A stretch of DNA of 64,000 nt from NCBI RefSeq assembly GCF_018614955.1, contig NZ_JAGGNV010000035.1, positions 62,001 to 126,000 of the forward strand, read 5' to 3'. The translations under genes and the position numbers were made by a program. The DNA is from Variovorax paradoxus. Its GTDB lineage: Bacteria; Pseudomonadota; Gammaproteobacteria; Burkholderiales; Burkholderiaceae_C. Below the pieces are notes generated by a model. The model did not search any database. It saw only the letters and a list, made by a program, of their open reading frames with translations, and was not told the DNA's origin. Positions 31,477-39,724 of this stretch are shown piece after piece; the stretch's first letter is position 1, and every line of letters begins with the position of its first letter.

Positions 31477-33269
31477 GCGAACAGCAAATCAAGGTGCCGG
31501 ACATCGGCGATTTCGACGAAGTCGCGGTGATCGAGGTGCTGGTGAAGGCGGGCGACACGGTGAAGGCCGAGCAGTCGCTGATCACGGTGGAGTCGGACAA
31601 GGCTTCGATGGAAATTCCTTCGTCGCATGCCGGCGTCGTCAAGGCGCTGGCCGTGAAGGTCGGCGACAAGGTGAGCGAAGGCTCGGTGGTGCTGACGCTG
31701 GATGTGGCGGAAGGCGCCGCGGCGCCGGCTCCGGCGCCCGCCGCAGCGGCGCCGAAGCAGGCGCCGGCGCCCACACAAGCGCCGGCCGTGGCGTCGAGCT
31801 ACACCGGTTCGGTCGACCTCGAATGCGATCTGCTGGTGCTGGGCGCCGGCCCCGGCGGCTATTCGGCCGCCTTCCGCGCGGCCGACCTCGGTCTCAAGGT
31901 GGTGCTGGTCGAGCGCTATGCGACGCTGGGCGGGGTCTGTCTCAACGTCGGCTGCATTCCTTCGAAGGCCTTGTTGCACGTGGCCGCGGTGATCGACGAG
32001 GTCAAGCATTTCGCAGACCTCGGCGTGAGCTACGGCGAACCGAAGGTCGACCGCGCCAAGCTGCTCGGCCGCAAGAACAAGGTAGTGGGCAAGCTCACCG
32101 GTGGCCTCTCCGCGATGGCGAAGATGCGCAAGGTGACGACGGTGCGCGGCATCGGCGAGTTCGTCGACCCGTACCACGTCAAGGTGCAGGAAACCACGGG
32201 CGACGGCAGGGCCACCACCGACAAGGCACAGACGGTCAAGTTCCGCCACTGCGTCATCGCCGCCGGTTCGCAGGCCGTGCATCTGCCCTTCATGCCCAAG
32301 GACCCGCGGGTGGTGGATTCGACCGGCGCGCTGGAGCTCGGCGTCGATCCCAAGCGCATGCTGATCCTGGGCGGCGGCATCATCGGCCTCGAGATGGGCT
32401 CGGTCTACTCCACGCTGGGCGCGCGGCTCGATGTGGTCGAGATGCTCGACGGCCTGATGCAGGGCGCCGACCGCGACCTGGTCAAGGTCTGGCAGAAGCT
32501 CAATGCGCCGCGCTTCGACAACATCATGCTGAAGACCAAGACGGTCGGCGCCGAGGCCACCAAGGACGGCATCCGCGTCAGCTTCGAAGGCGAGCAGGCG
32601 CCCAAGGAACCGCAGCTCTACGACCTGGTGCTGCAGGCCGTGGGCCGCAGTCCCAACGGCAAGAAGATCGGCGCGGAGAAGGCCGGCGTGAACGTCAGCG
32701 ACCGCGGCTTCATTCCGGTCGACATCCAGATGCGCACCAACGTGCCGCACATCTTTGCGGTCGGCGACATCGTCGGCCAGCCGATGCTGGAGCACAAGGC
32801 GGTGCACGAGGCGCACGTGGCGGCCGAGGTGATCGCCGGCGAGCAGAAGGGCGACAAGGAACTGGCGAGCGCGGCCTTCAACGCCCGCGTGATCCCCAGC
32901 GTGGCCTACACCGACCCCGAGATCGCCTGGGTCGGGCTCACCGAAGACCAGGCCAAGGCCGAGGGCGTGAAGCTCGAGAAGGGCCTGTTCCCATGGACCG
33001 CTTCGGGACGCGCGATTGCCAACGGCCGCGACGAGGGCTTCACCAAGCTGCTGTTCGATGCCGAATCGCACCGCATCGTCGGCGGCGGCATCGTCGGCAC
33101 GCATGCCGGCGACATGATCGGAGAGATCGCCCTGGCGATCGAGATGGGCGCCGATGCGATCGACATCGGCAAGACGATCCATCCGCACCCGACGCTCGGC
33201 GAGAGCATCGGTCTCGCGGCGGAGGCGGCGCACGGCCACTGCACGGATCTGCCGCCAGTCAAACGCTGA
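31473..33269 (+). CDS. lpdA: Dihydrolipoyl dehydrogenase with N-terminal lipoyl domain (PDH E3)
   Basis: FAD enzyme reoxidising dihydrolipoyl groups with NAD, 598 residues. An extra N-terminal lipoyl domain (about 3-78, VESDKASMEIPSS) and an Ala/Pro linker precede the usual E3: FAD motif LVLGAGPGGYSAAFRAAD, redox disulfide GGVCLNVGCIPSKAL, NAD motif ILGGGIIGLEMG, and the C-terminal His/Glu dyad HPHPTLGES. The lipoyl-bearing E3 is typical of betaproteobacterial PDH operons. Followed by a perfect palindromic terminator. Confidence 0.97.
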   Translation: MSEQQIKVPDIGDFDEVAVIEVLVKAGDTVKAEQSLITVESDKASMEIPSSHAGVVKALAVKVGDKVSEGSVVLTLDVAEGAAAPAPAPAAAAPKQAPAPTQAPAVASSYTGSVDLECDLLVLGAGPGGYSAAFRAADLGLKVVLVERYATLGGVCLNVGCIPSKALLHVAAVIDEVKHFADLGVSYGEPKVDRAKLLGRKNKVVGKLTGGLSAMAKMRKVTTVRGIGEFVDPYHVKVQETTGDGRATTDKAQTVKFRHCVIAAGSQAVHLPFMPKDPRVVDSTGALELGVDPKRMLILGGGIIGLEMGSVYSTLGARLDVVEMLDGLMQGADRDLVKVWQKLNAPRFDNIMLKTKTVGAEATKDGIRVSFEGEQAPKEPQLYDLVLQAVGRSPNGKKIGAEKAGVNVSDRGFIPVDIQMRTNVPHIFAVGDIVGQPMLEHKAVHEAHVAAEVIAGEQKGDKELASAAFNARVIPSVAYTDPEIAWVGLTEDQAKAEGVKLEKGLFPWTASGRAIANGRDEGFTKLLFDAESHRIVGGGIVGTHAGDMIGEIALAIEMGADAIDIGKTIHPHPTLGESIGLAAEAAHGHCTDLPPVKR

Positions 33270-33281
33270 AGGCATCCACTC

Positions 33282-33315
33282 AAAAAGAAACCCGCCGGCC
33301 GGCGGGTTTCTTTTT
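33282..33315. terminator. Perfect 34-bp palindromic bidirectional terminator
   Basis: The two 17-base halves are exact inverted copies: AAAAAGAAACCCGCCGG from 33282 and its reverse complement to 33315. The G/C stem is flanked by A-run and T-run, so it can end both the PDH operon (plus) and the convergent NlpC/P60 gene (minus), 12 bases after lpdA and 14 bases before the NlpC/P60 stop. Confidence 0.93.
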
Positions 33316-33329
33316 GGTGAGCGCTCGAC

Positions 33330-33884
33330 TCAGTCGCCCGTATTGGCGTTGATCTCGCCCTGCGCCGCCTGCACACGGCGGGCACCGCTGAAGCGGCGCT
33401 GCCAGTAGCTTCCGCTCATGTCCTCGACGCGGACCTGCGCGCCGGGCTTGGGAGAATGGATGAACTTGCCTTCGCCGACGTAGATGCCGACATGGCTGAA
33501 CGCGCGGCGCATGGTGTTGAAGAACACGAGGTCGCCGGGCTTGAGTTCGCTGCGATCGATCTTCTGGGTGGCGGCGGCCTGTTCTTCGGCGCGGCGCGGG
33601 AGCAGGTGGCCGACCGTCTGGTTGTACATCGCGCGCACGAAGCCGCTGCAGTCGAAGCCGGTTTCCACCGTGTTGCCGCCGCGGCGGTAGGGGACGCCCA
33701 GAAAACCGATGGCGGTAACGACCAGATCGGATGTGCGATCGACGACGGTCTGGCGAACCTGCTGGAGCTGATTGACCAGCCCCTTGTCGGCAAGCAGGGA
33801 ATCCAGTTCTTCGGTACGGTCTTGTTGCGGTGCGGCATGGGCGGCAAATGCAATCAAGAGGCAGGCGGGTAGGAGAAATCGCAT
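33330..33884 (-). CDS. NlpC/P60 cell-wall hydrolase (exported)
   Basis: Peptidoglycan endopeptidase type, 184 residues. Signal peptide MRFLLPACLLIAFAAHA, then a helical stretch, then the NlpC/P60 domain with catalytic Cys in TGFDCSGFVRAMY, His in AFSHVGIYVGEGKFIHSP, and the third polar residue in that HSP. Start chosen at the ATG at 33884; an in-frame ATG at 33926 would only lengthen the signal sequence, and neither has a Shine-Dalgarno site. Likely cleaves murein stem peptides in the periplasm. Confidence 0.88.
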   Translation of the reverse strand: MRFLLPACLLIAFAAHAAPQQDRTEELDSLLADKGLVNQLQQVRQTVVDRTSDLVVTAIGFLGVPYRRGGNTVETGFDCSGFVRAMYNQTVGHLLPRRAEEQAAATQKIDRSELKPGDLVFFNTMRRAFSHVGIYVGEGKFIHSPKPGAQVRVEDMSGSYWQRRFSGARRVQAAQGEINANTGD

Positions 33885-34109
33885 GGCGCGTAGGATATGG
33901 ATGACAAATAGTGGTGTCAATTTCATGCGGTTTCGGGATTCTGCACGCAACCCATTGTCGCGGCTACACTTTTTACATTCGCTGATTTTATGAAATGTAA
34001 AGCTCTCCGTTATCAGCCATAAGTTGTTCCCTGATGTAAAGCAAAAGTTTTTAGTTATGGGCGATACTTTTTTGCCTGGCGCGCTTTCACTCATTTCGAA
34101 GGATCTGGC
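33885..34109. other. A/T-rich divergent intergenic region with inverted and direct repeats
   Basis: 225 bases without a gene, markedly A/T-rich between 33940 and 34070 compared with its surroundings. It contains an 8-bp inverted repeat TTTACATT (33972-33979) / AATGTAAA (33994-34001) and a direct repeat ATGTAAAGC at 33995-34003 and 34034-34042. It must hold both the NlpC/P60 and the sugar dehydrogenase promoters. No RNA gene or repeat family recognised. Confidence 0.55.
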
Positions 34110-35243
34110 ATGAATTCATCGAAAGTATTCAAGATGGCTTGGTTTCGGATTGCGTTGCTCTCGGGTCTGGCGATCGCCGCAATGGGCGTCGCGATGGCGG
34201 CGCCGCGGCCGGAAGTGGTCGCATCGGGCCTCGAAAATCCCTGGGGCGTGGGCTTTCTTCCAGACGGGCGCTTTCTGGTGACCGAGAAGTCCGGCCGCAT
34301 TCGCGTCGTCGGTGCCGACGGCAAGCTCGGCGCGCCGCTGGCCGGCCTGCCCGCCATCGCCACGGGCGGCCAGGGCGGGCTGTTGGATGTGCTGGTCGAT
34401 TCGGCTTTCGCCAGGAACCGGACTTTCTATTTCTGCTACTCCGAACCCGAAGCGGGCGGCTCGGCCAATGGCACGGCTCTGGCGCGCGCGCAACTGTCGG
34501 CGGACGGCAGCCGCCTCGAAGGCCTGAAGGTGATCTTCAGCCAGCGTCCCAAGGTCGCCAGCCGCAACCATTTCGGCTGCCGCATCGTCGAGGCGAAGGA
34601 CGGCAATCTGTTCCTCACGCTGGGCGACCGCTTCAGCCGCAAGGAAGACGCGCAGAAGCTCGACAACCACGTGGGCAAGCTCCTGCGCATCGCCAAGGAC
34701 GGCAGCGTGCCTGCGGACAACCCCTTCGTCGGCCGGGCCGGTGCGCTGCCCGAGATCTGGAGCTACGGGCATCGCAACGGCCAGGGCGCCGCGCTGGCAC
34801 CCGACGGGAAGCTCTGGATGCACGAGCACGGTCCGCAGGGCGGCGACGAGATCAACATCCCCGAGGCCGGCCGCAACTACGGCTGGCCGGTGATTACCTA
34901 CGGCGAGAACTACGGCGGCGGCAAGATCGGCGACGGCATCACGCGCAAGGACGGGATGGAGCAGCCGCTGCACTACTGGGTGCCTTCGATCGCACCCTCG
35001 GGCATGGCCTTCGTGACCAGCGATCGCTATGGCGCGGGCTGGAAGGGCAATCTCTTCGTGGGATCGCTCAAGTTCGGCTACCTCGACCGCATCGAGCTCA
35101 AGGACGGCAAGGTCGTCGCCGAACACAAGATGCTGGAAGACAGCAGGGCGCGCATCCGCGATGTGAAGCAGGGGCCGGACGGGCTGCTCTATGTGCTGAC
35201 GGACGAGTCCGACGGCAAGCTGCTGCGCTTGCGGCCGAACTGA
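34110..35243 (+). CDS. PQQ-dependent aldose sugar dehydrogenase, soluble periplasmic type
   Basis: 377 residues. N-terminal signal sequence (about 1-30, ending AMAAP), then a six-bladed beta-propeller of the glucose/sorbosone dehydrogenase (YliI/Asd) family: VASGLENPWGVGFLPDGRFLVTEK, NHFGCRI, EIWSYGHRNGQG, WMHEHGPQGGDEIN and SIAPSGMAF. Members oxidise aldoses in the periplasm with PQQ. AAGGA at 34099-34103 supports the ATG at 34110. No pqq synthesis genes are in the window, so the cofactor must come from elsewhere in the genome or the medium. Confidence 0.9.
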   Translation: MNSSKVFKMAWFRIALLSGLAIAAMGVAMAAPRPEVVASGLENPWGVGFLPDGRFLVTEKSGRIRVVGADGKLGAPLAGLPAIATGGQGGLLDVLVDSAFARNRTFYFCYSEPEAGGSANGTALARAQLSADGSRLEGLKVIFSQRPKVASRNHFGCRIVEAKDGNLFLTLGDRFSRKEDAQKLDNHVGKLLRIAKDGSVPADNPFVGRAGALPEIWSYGHRNGQGAALAPDGKLWMHEHGPQGGDEINIPEAGRNYGWPVITYGENYGGGKIGDGITRKDGMEQPLHYWVPSIAPSGMAFVTSDRYGAGWKGNLFVGSLKFGYLDRIELKDGKVVAEHKMLEDSRARIRDVKQGPDGLLYVLTDESDGKLLRLRPN

Positions 35244-35315
35244 GCGCGGCGATCAGGCGGATTCTGTTGGTGGTACGGTCGAGGCCCCGCCTTTTTTCTG
35301 GAAGACATTCGCCCC

Positions 35316-35915
35316 ATGCTGCTCGATGCATCGCAATCTCAACTGGTCCTGGTCGACTACCAGGCGCGCCTGATGCCGGCGATCTTCGAAGGGGAGGCCG
35401 TGGTCGGGAACGCGGTGCGGCTCGGCCGGATGGCCCGCCTGCTCGACGTGCCGGTCTGGGGCACCGAGGAAAACCCGTCGAAGCTCGGCGAGAACCTGGC
35501 TGAGATCCGCGCCCTGTGCCAGCGCACGCTGGCCAAGATGCATTTCAGCGCGGCGGAAGAGGGGCTGAGCGAATGGCTGCGCGCGCCCGCGAAGGCGCCG
35601 CAGGGCAATGCGCGCAGCCTGCCCAAGCACCTGCAGAAGCCGGCCGCCGCAGAAGAACGCAACACCATCGTGATCGCCGGCTGCGAAGCCCATGTGTGCC
35701 TGCTGCAGACCGCCCTCGATCTGCTCGAGGACGAGTTCGAAGTCTGGGTGGTGACCGATGCCTGCAGTTCGCGCACGGAGCGCAATCGCGATGCCGCCTT
35801 CGACCGCCTGGCCGGCGCCGGCGCGGAACTCGTGACCACGGAGATGGTCGGCTTCGAGTGGCTGCGAACGGCCGAGCATCCGCGCTTCGATGAAGTGTTG
35901 GCGCTGATTCGCTAG
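35316..35915 (+). CDS. Isochorismatase-family cysteine hydrolase
   Basis: 199 residues, YcaC-like subgroup. The catalytic triad is visible: Asp in LVLVDYQARLMPAI, Lys in LAKMHFSAAE, and Cys in GCEAHVCLLQTALDL. A cis-peptide precedes the cysteine in this family. It probably hydrolyses an amide or similar bond, substrate unknown. Alone on its strand between the sugar dehydrogenase and a convergent LysR gene. Confidence 0.9.
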   Translation: MLLDASQSQLVLVDYQARLMPAIFEGEAVVGNAVRLGRMARLLDVPVWGTEENPSKLGENLAEIRALCQRTLAKMHFSAAEEGLSEWLRAPAKAPQGNARSLPKHLQKPAAAEERNTIVIAGCEAHVCLLQTALDLLEDEFEVWVVTDACSSRTERNRDAAFDRLAGAGAELVTTEMVGFEWLRTAEHPRFDEVLALIR

Positions 35916-35928
35916 AGGACTCGGGACC

Positions 35929-36858
35929 TCAGGCCGCGAAGCCGGCCGCAAACGCTTCCCGCAGATACGCGACGAAGGCCTCCACCGCGCGCGGGACATG
36001 GGCGGAGTAGGGGCGGATCGCATACAGGCGCTCGCCGAAGGCCCCCACCGGCCGCCATTGCGGCAACACCTCCACCAGCTTGCCGGCCTGCAGGCCGGAT
36101 TGCGCGCTGAAGTCCGGCAGGAGCGCGATGCCGAGGCCAATCGCCGCCCCATCGCGCAACGCCTCGCTGTTGTTGGCGGCGAACGGGCCGTTGACCGGCA
36201 CCGTCGCCTGTTCGCCATCAGCGTCGCGCACGAAGCTCCAGGCCGGGGTGTCCTGCGTCCGCGGGTAGTGCAGGCAGTCGTGCTTCGCCAGGTCCTGCGG
36301 CAGTTCCGGTACGCCGCGGCGGCGCAGGTAGGCGCGACTGGCGACCAGCACCGAGCGGGTGGGCGCCAGCATCCACGCCACGTGCGTCTCCGGCGGCGCG
36401 GCGGTGTGCCGCACGGCGAGGTCGAAGCCCTCCATCGCGAGCGAGCGCAGGCGATCCGACATGTCCAGCTCCAGGCGCACTTCCGGGTAGGCGCGCAGGA
36501 AGTCTGCCAGGCGCGGCACCAGCTGCTGGCGCGCGAAGGCCACTGGTGCCGTCACGCGCAGCAGGCCGCGCGGCACGCTGGCCAGATCGCGCACGCCGGC
36601 GAAGCTGTGCGCGATCCGCTCGAAGGGCGCGCGCATGTCGTCGACCAGGCGCTGTCCGGCCTCGGTGAGGCGCACGCTGCGCGTGGTGCGGCGCACCAGC
36701 GGCACGCCGGCAGCGCGCTCCAGCTCGGCGATGCGCTGGCTCATGGCCGCCTTGCTCACGCCCAATCGGGCGGCCGCGGCCGTGTAGCTGCCTTGCTGCT
36801 CCAGGACGGTCAGCCAGTGCAGGTGGGTCCAGAGCAGTTCAACTTTTTTGTCATCCAT
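35929..36858 (-). CDS. LysR-family transcriptional regulator (CrgA-like clade)
   Basis: 309 residues. N-terminal winged HTH (about 10-65, TAAAARLGVSKAAMSQRIAELE), short linker helix, then a periplasmic-binding-like effector domain from about 90. Start at the ATG at 36858; three upstream in-frame residues groups would overlap the operator. A near-perfect dyad with ATTGTT/AACAAT arms (36865-36886) lies 6 bases upstream of its start and in the control region of divergent mmsA, which suggests autorepression and control of mmsA. Confidence 0.92.
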   Translation of the reverse strand: MDDKKVELLWTHLHWLTVLEQQGSYTAAAARLGVSKAAMSQRIAELERAAGVPLVRRTTRSVRLTEAGQRLVDDMRAPFERIAHSFAGVRDLASVPRGLLRVTAPVAFARQQLVPRLADFLRAYPEVRLELDMSDRLRSLAMEGFDLAVRHTAAPPETHVAWMLAPTRSVLVASRAYLRRRGVPELPQDLAKHDCLHYPRTQDTPAWSFVRDADGEQATVPVNGPFAANNSEALRDGAAIGLGIALLPDFSAQSGLQAGKLVEVLPQWRPVGAFGERLYAIRPYSAHVPRAVEAFVAYLREAFAAGFAA

Positions 36859-36864
36859 GGCTCT

Positions 36865-36886
36865 ATTGTTCACCATGGCAAACAAT
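36865..36886. promoter_or_regulatory. LysR-type operator candidate between lysR and mmsA
   Basis: A 22-bp dyad: ATTGTT (36865-36870), an inner CCATGG palindrome (36873-36878) and AACAAT (36881-36886), with 9 of 11 pairs matching. It contains the T-N11-A LysR box. It touches the lysR ribosome-binding zone and lies 79 bases before mmsA. Confidence 0.65.
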
Positions 36887-36964
36887 CAATTCAGCGCCAG
36901 CGCCTAGGCAACAGTGGCGCGGCTTTCTAGACTGGCCGCCTTTCCCTCCACTACCGGCCCGGCC

Positions 36965-38491
36965 ATGACCACCAAGATCTCCGTTCCCACCCCGATCGCG
37001 CACTACATCGCGGGCCGCCGTGCGGGCGGCGCTTCGTCGCGTACCCAGGACGTCTTCAACCCCGCGACCGGCGCGGTGACCGGCAATGTCGCGCTGGCCA
37101 ATCGCGCCGACGTCGATGCGGCGGTGGCCGCCGCGCAGGCCGCCTTTCCGGCCTGGGCCGACACGCCGCCGATTCGCCGCGCGCGCGTGATGTTCAAGTT
37201 CCTCGAGCTGCTCAACCGCCATCGCGACGAGCTCGCCCATCTGATCACGGCCGAGCACGGCAAGGTCTTCACCGACGCGCAGGGCGAGGTCACGCGCGGC
37301 ATCGACATCGTCGAGTTCGCCTGCGGCATTCCGCAGCTGCTCAAGGGCGACTACACCGACCAGGTCTCCACCGGCATCGACAACTGGACGCTGCGCCAGC
37401 CGCTTGGCGTGGTGGCCGGCATCACGCCCTTCAACTTCCCGGTGATGGTGCCGATGTGGATGTTCCCGGTCGCCATCGCCGCGGGCAACACCTTCGTGCT
37501 CAAGCCCAGCCCGACCGATCCCAGCGCCTCGCTGCGCATGGCCGAGCTGCTGAAGGAAGCCGGCCTGCCTGACGGCGTCTTCAACGTCGTGCAGGGCGAC
37601 AAGGAGGCGGTCGACGCGCTGATCGAGCATCCCGATGTCAAGGCGATCAGCTTCGTCGGCTCGACGCCGATCGCCAATTACATCTACGAAACCGGCGCGC
37701 GCCACGGCAAGCGCGTGCAGGCGCTGGGCGGCGCGAAGAACCACATGGTGGTGATGCCCGACGCCGATATCGACCAGACCGTGGACGCGCTGATTGGCGC
37801 CGGCTACGGCTCGGCCGGCGAGCGCTGCATGGCGATCAGCGTCGCGGTGCTGGTGGGCGACGCGGCCGACAAGATCATGCCGAAGCTGATCGAACGCGCG
37901 AAGACGCTCAAGGTGCTCGACGGCGAGAACCTCGCGGCCGAGATGGGCCCGATCGTCACGCGCGCGGCGCATGAGCGCATCACCGGCTACATCGCGCAGG
38001 GCGAGAACGAAGGCGCGAAGCTGCTGGTCGACGGCCGCCGCTTCGATGCCGCGCAGGCAGGCGAGGGTTGCGCCAACGGCTTCTGGATGGGCGGCACGCT
38101 GTTCGACCACGTCACGCCCGAGATGCGCATCTACAAGGAAGAGATCTTCGGCCCGGTGCTTTCCTGCGTGCGGGTGTACGACCTCAAGGAAGCGGTTCAA
38201 CTCATCAACGCCCACGAGTTCGGCAACGGCGTGGCCTGCTTCACGCGCGACGGCAACGTGGCGCGCGAGTTCTCGCGCCGCGTCCAGGTCGGCATGGTGG
38301 GCATCAACGTGCCGATCCCGGTGCCGATGGCCTGGCACGGCTTCGGCGGCTGGAAGAAGAGCCTGTTCGGCGACATGCACGCCTATGGCGAGGAGGGCGT
38401 GCGCTTCTACACCAAGCAGAAGTCGATCATGCAGCGCTGGCCCGAGAGCACGCCCAAGGGCGCCGAGTTCGTGATGCCGACGGCGAAGTAG
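36965..38491 (+). CDS. mmsA: CoA-acylating methylmalonate-semialdehyde dehydrogenase
   Basis: Aldehyde dehydrogenase of valine, inositol or beta-alanine catabolism, converting methylmalonate semialdehyde to propionyl-CoA (or malonate semialdehyde to acetyl-CoA). 508 residues. ITPFNFPVMVPMWMFPVAIA is the MmsA-type coenzyme region, and the catalytic Cys is in GYGSAGERCMAISV. Start set at the ATG at 36965 (MTTKISVPTPIAHYI). Propionyl-CoA produced here could feed the carboxylase at the left edge of the window. Divergent LysR is the likely regulator. Confidence 0.94.
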   Translation: MTTKISVPTPIAHYIAGRRAGGASSRTQDVFNPATGAVTGNVALANRADVDAAVAAAQAAFPAWADTPPIRRARVMFKFLELLNRHRDELAHLITAEHGKVFTDAQGEVTRGIDIVEFACGIPQLLKGDYTDQVSTGIDNWTLRQPLGVVAGITPFNFPVMVPMWMFPVAIAAGNTFVLKPSPTDPSASLRMAELLKEAGLPDGVFNVVQGDKEAVDALIEHPDVKAISFVGSTPIANYIYETGARHGKRVQALGGAKNHMVVMPDADIDQTVDALIGAGYGSAGERCMAISVAVLVGDAADKIMPKLIERAKTLKVLDGENLAAEMGPIVTRAAHERITGYIAQGENEGAKLLVDGRRFDAAQAGEGCANGFWMGGTLFDHVTPEMRIYKEEIFGPVLSCVRVYDLKEAVQLINAHEFGNGVACFTRDGNVAREFSRRVQVGMVGINVPIPVPMAWHGFGGWKKSLFGDMHAYGEEGVRFYTKQKSIMQRWPESTPKGAEFVMPTAK

Positions 38492-38497
38492 GCGTCG

Positions 38498-39637
38498 TCA
38501 AGGCCGTCGCCGCGACTTCACCGCCGCGGCAAGTTCCTGCAGCACCGGCACGGTCTGCGAAAAACCGATGCACGCATCGGTGATCGATACCCCGTGCCTG
38601 AGCGCTACGCCTGGAACCAGCTCCTGCCGGCCTTCCTCCAGGTGGCTTTCGATCATCACGCCGGCGATGCGTCGCTCGCCGGCGGCGATCTGCCCCGCCA
38701 CGTCGTGCGCGACCTCGATCTGGCGCTGGTACTGCTTGCTGCTGTTGCCGTGGGAGACGTCGATCATGACCTGTTCGCGCAGGCCCTGCGCGCGCAGCGC
38801 CTCGCAGGTCGCGGCCACCTCCGCGGCGGCGTAGTTGGGCGTCTTGCCGCCGCGCAGGATGACGTGGCAGTCGTCGTTGCCGCGGGTTTCGAAAATCGCG
38901 GCCATGCCCATCTTCGTCATGCCCATGAACGCATGCGGCGCCCGCGCGGCCAGGATCGCGTCGGCCGCAACCTTGACGCTGCCGTCGGTGCCGTTCTTGA
39001 AGCCCACCGGGCAGCTCAGTCCCGAGGCCAGCTGCCGGTGGCTCTGGCTCTCCGTCGTTCGCGCGCCGATGGCGCCCCAGGCGATCAGGTCGGCGATGAA
39101 CTGCGGGCTCAGCAGGTCGAGGAACTCCGTGCCCGCAGGAAGGCCCATCGTCGTCAGCTCCAGCAGCAGGCGCCGCGCCCGCTCGAGTCCTTCGTTGATC
39201 GCGAAACTGCCGTCGAGGTGCGGGTCGTTGATGTAGCCCTTCCAGCCGACCGTGGTGCGCGGCTTCTCGAAGTAGGTGCGCATCACGATCAGCAGGTCGT
39301 CCTGCAACTCGTCGGCCACGGCCTTCAGCCGATGGCCGTATTCGAGCGCCTGGTCATGGTCGTGGATCGAGCAGGGCCCCACGACCACGACGAGCCGGTC
39401 GCTGCGCCCGTGCAGCACGTCGGCGATCGCCCCACGGCTGGCTTCCACCAGCGCGAGCGTGTCGTCGCGCACCGGCACGCGTTCCTGCAGCAGCGCAGGC
39501 GTCATCAGCGGGCGGACGGCGCCGATGCGCACGTCGTCGATGCGGGTGGTGTCGATCGTGCTGTCGCGGGAGCCGATCTCGGCGTCGTGGAGGGGGTCGT
39601 CAAGTCGGGTCATGTGTTCGGTCGCGGTGCGGTTCAT
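38498..39637 (-). CDS. aroG: 3-deoxy-7-phosphoheptulonate (DAHP) synthase, class I
   Basis: First enzyme of the shikimate pathway, about 379 residues. Class I motifs: VVVGPCSIHDHDQALEYGHRLKAV, MRTYFEKPRTTVGWKGYINDPHLDGS, GARTTESQSHRQLASGLS, GFKNGTDGSVKVA and DVSHGNSSKQ. The start is either the ATG at 39637 or that at 39613; neither has a Shine-Dalgarno site, and I use the longer. Which aromatic amino acid inhibits it cannot be told by eye. Convergent with mmsA (6-base gap). Confidence 0.94.
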   Translation of the reverse strand: MNRTATEHMTRLDDPLHDAEIGSRDSTIDTTRIDDVRIGAVRPLMTPALLQERVPVRDDTLALVEASRGAIADVLHGRSDRLVVVVGPCSIHDHDQALEYGHRLKAVADELQDDLLIVMRTYFEKPRTTVGWKGYINDPHLDGSFAINEGLERARRLLLELTTMGLPAGTEFLDLLSPQFIADLIAWGAIGARTTESQSHRQLASGLSCPVGFKNGTDGSVKVAADAILAARAPHAFMGMTKMGMAAIFETRGNDDCHVILRGGKTPNYAAAEVAATCEALRAQGLREQVMIDVSHGNSSKQYQRQIEVAHDVAGQIAAGERRIAGVMIESHLEEGRQELVPGVALRHGVSITDACIGFSQTVPVLQELAAAVKSRRRP

Positions 39638-39724
39638 GCGTGGGGACCACCGGATTGTCCGCCGATAATCGCCCCGTCTGCGCCGCCGAATCGAGCGCTC
39701 TTTCACTACCCCTGGAGTCACCCC

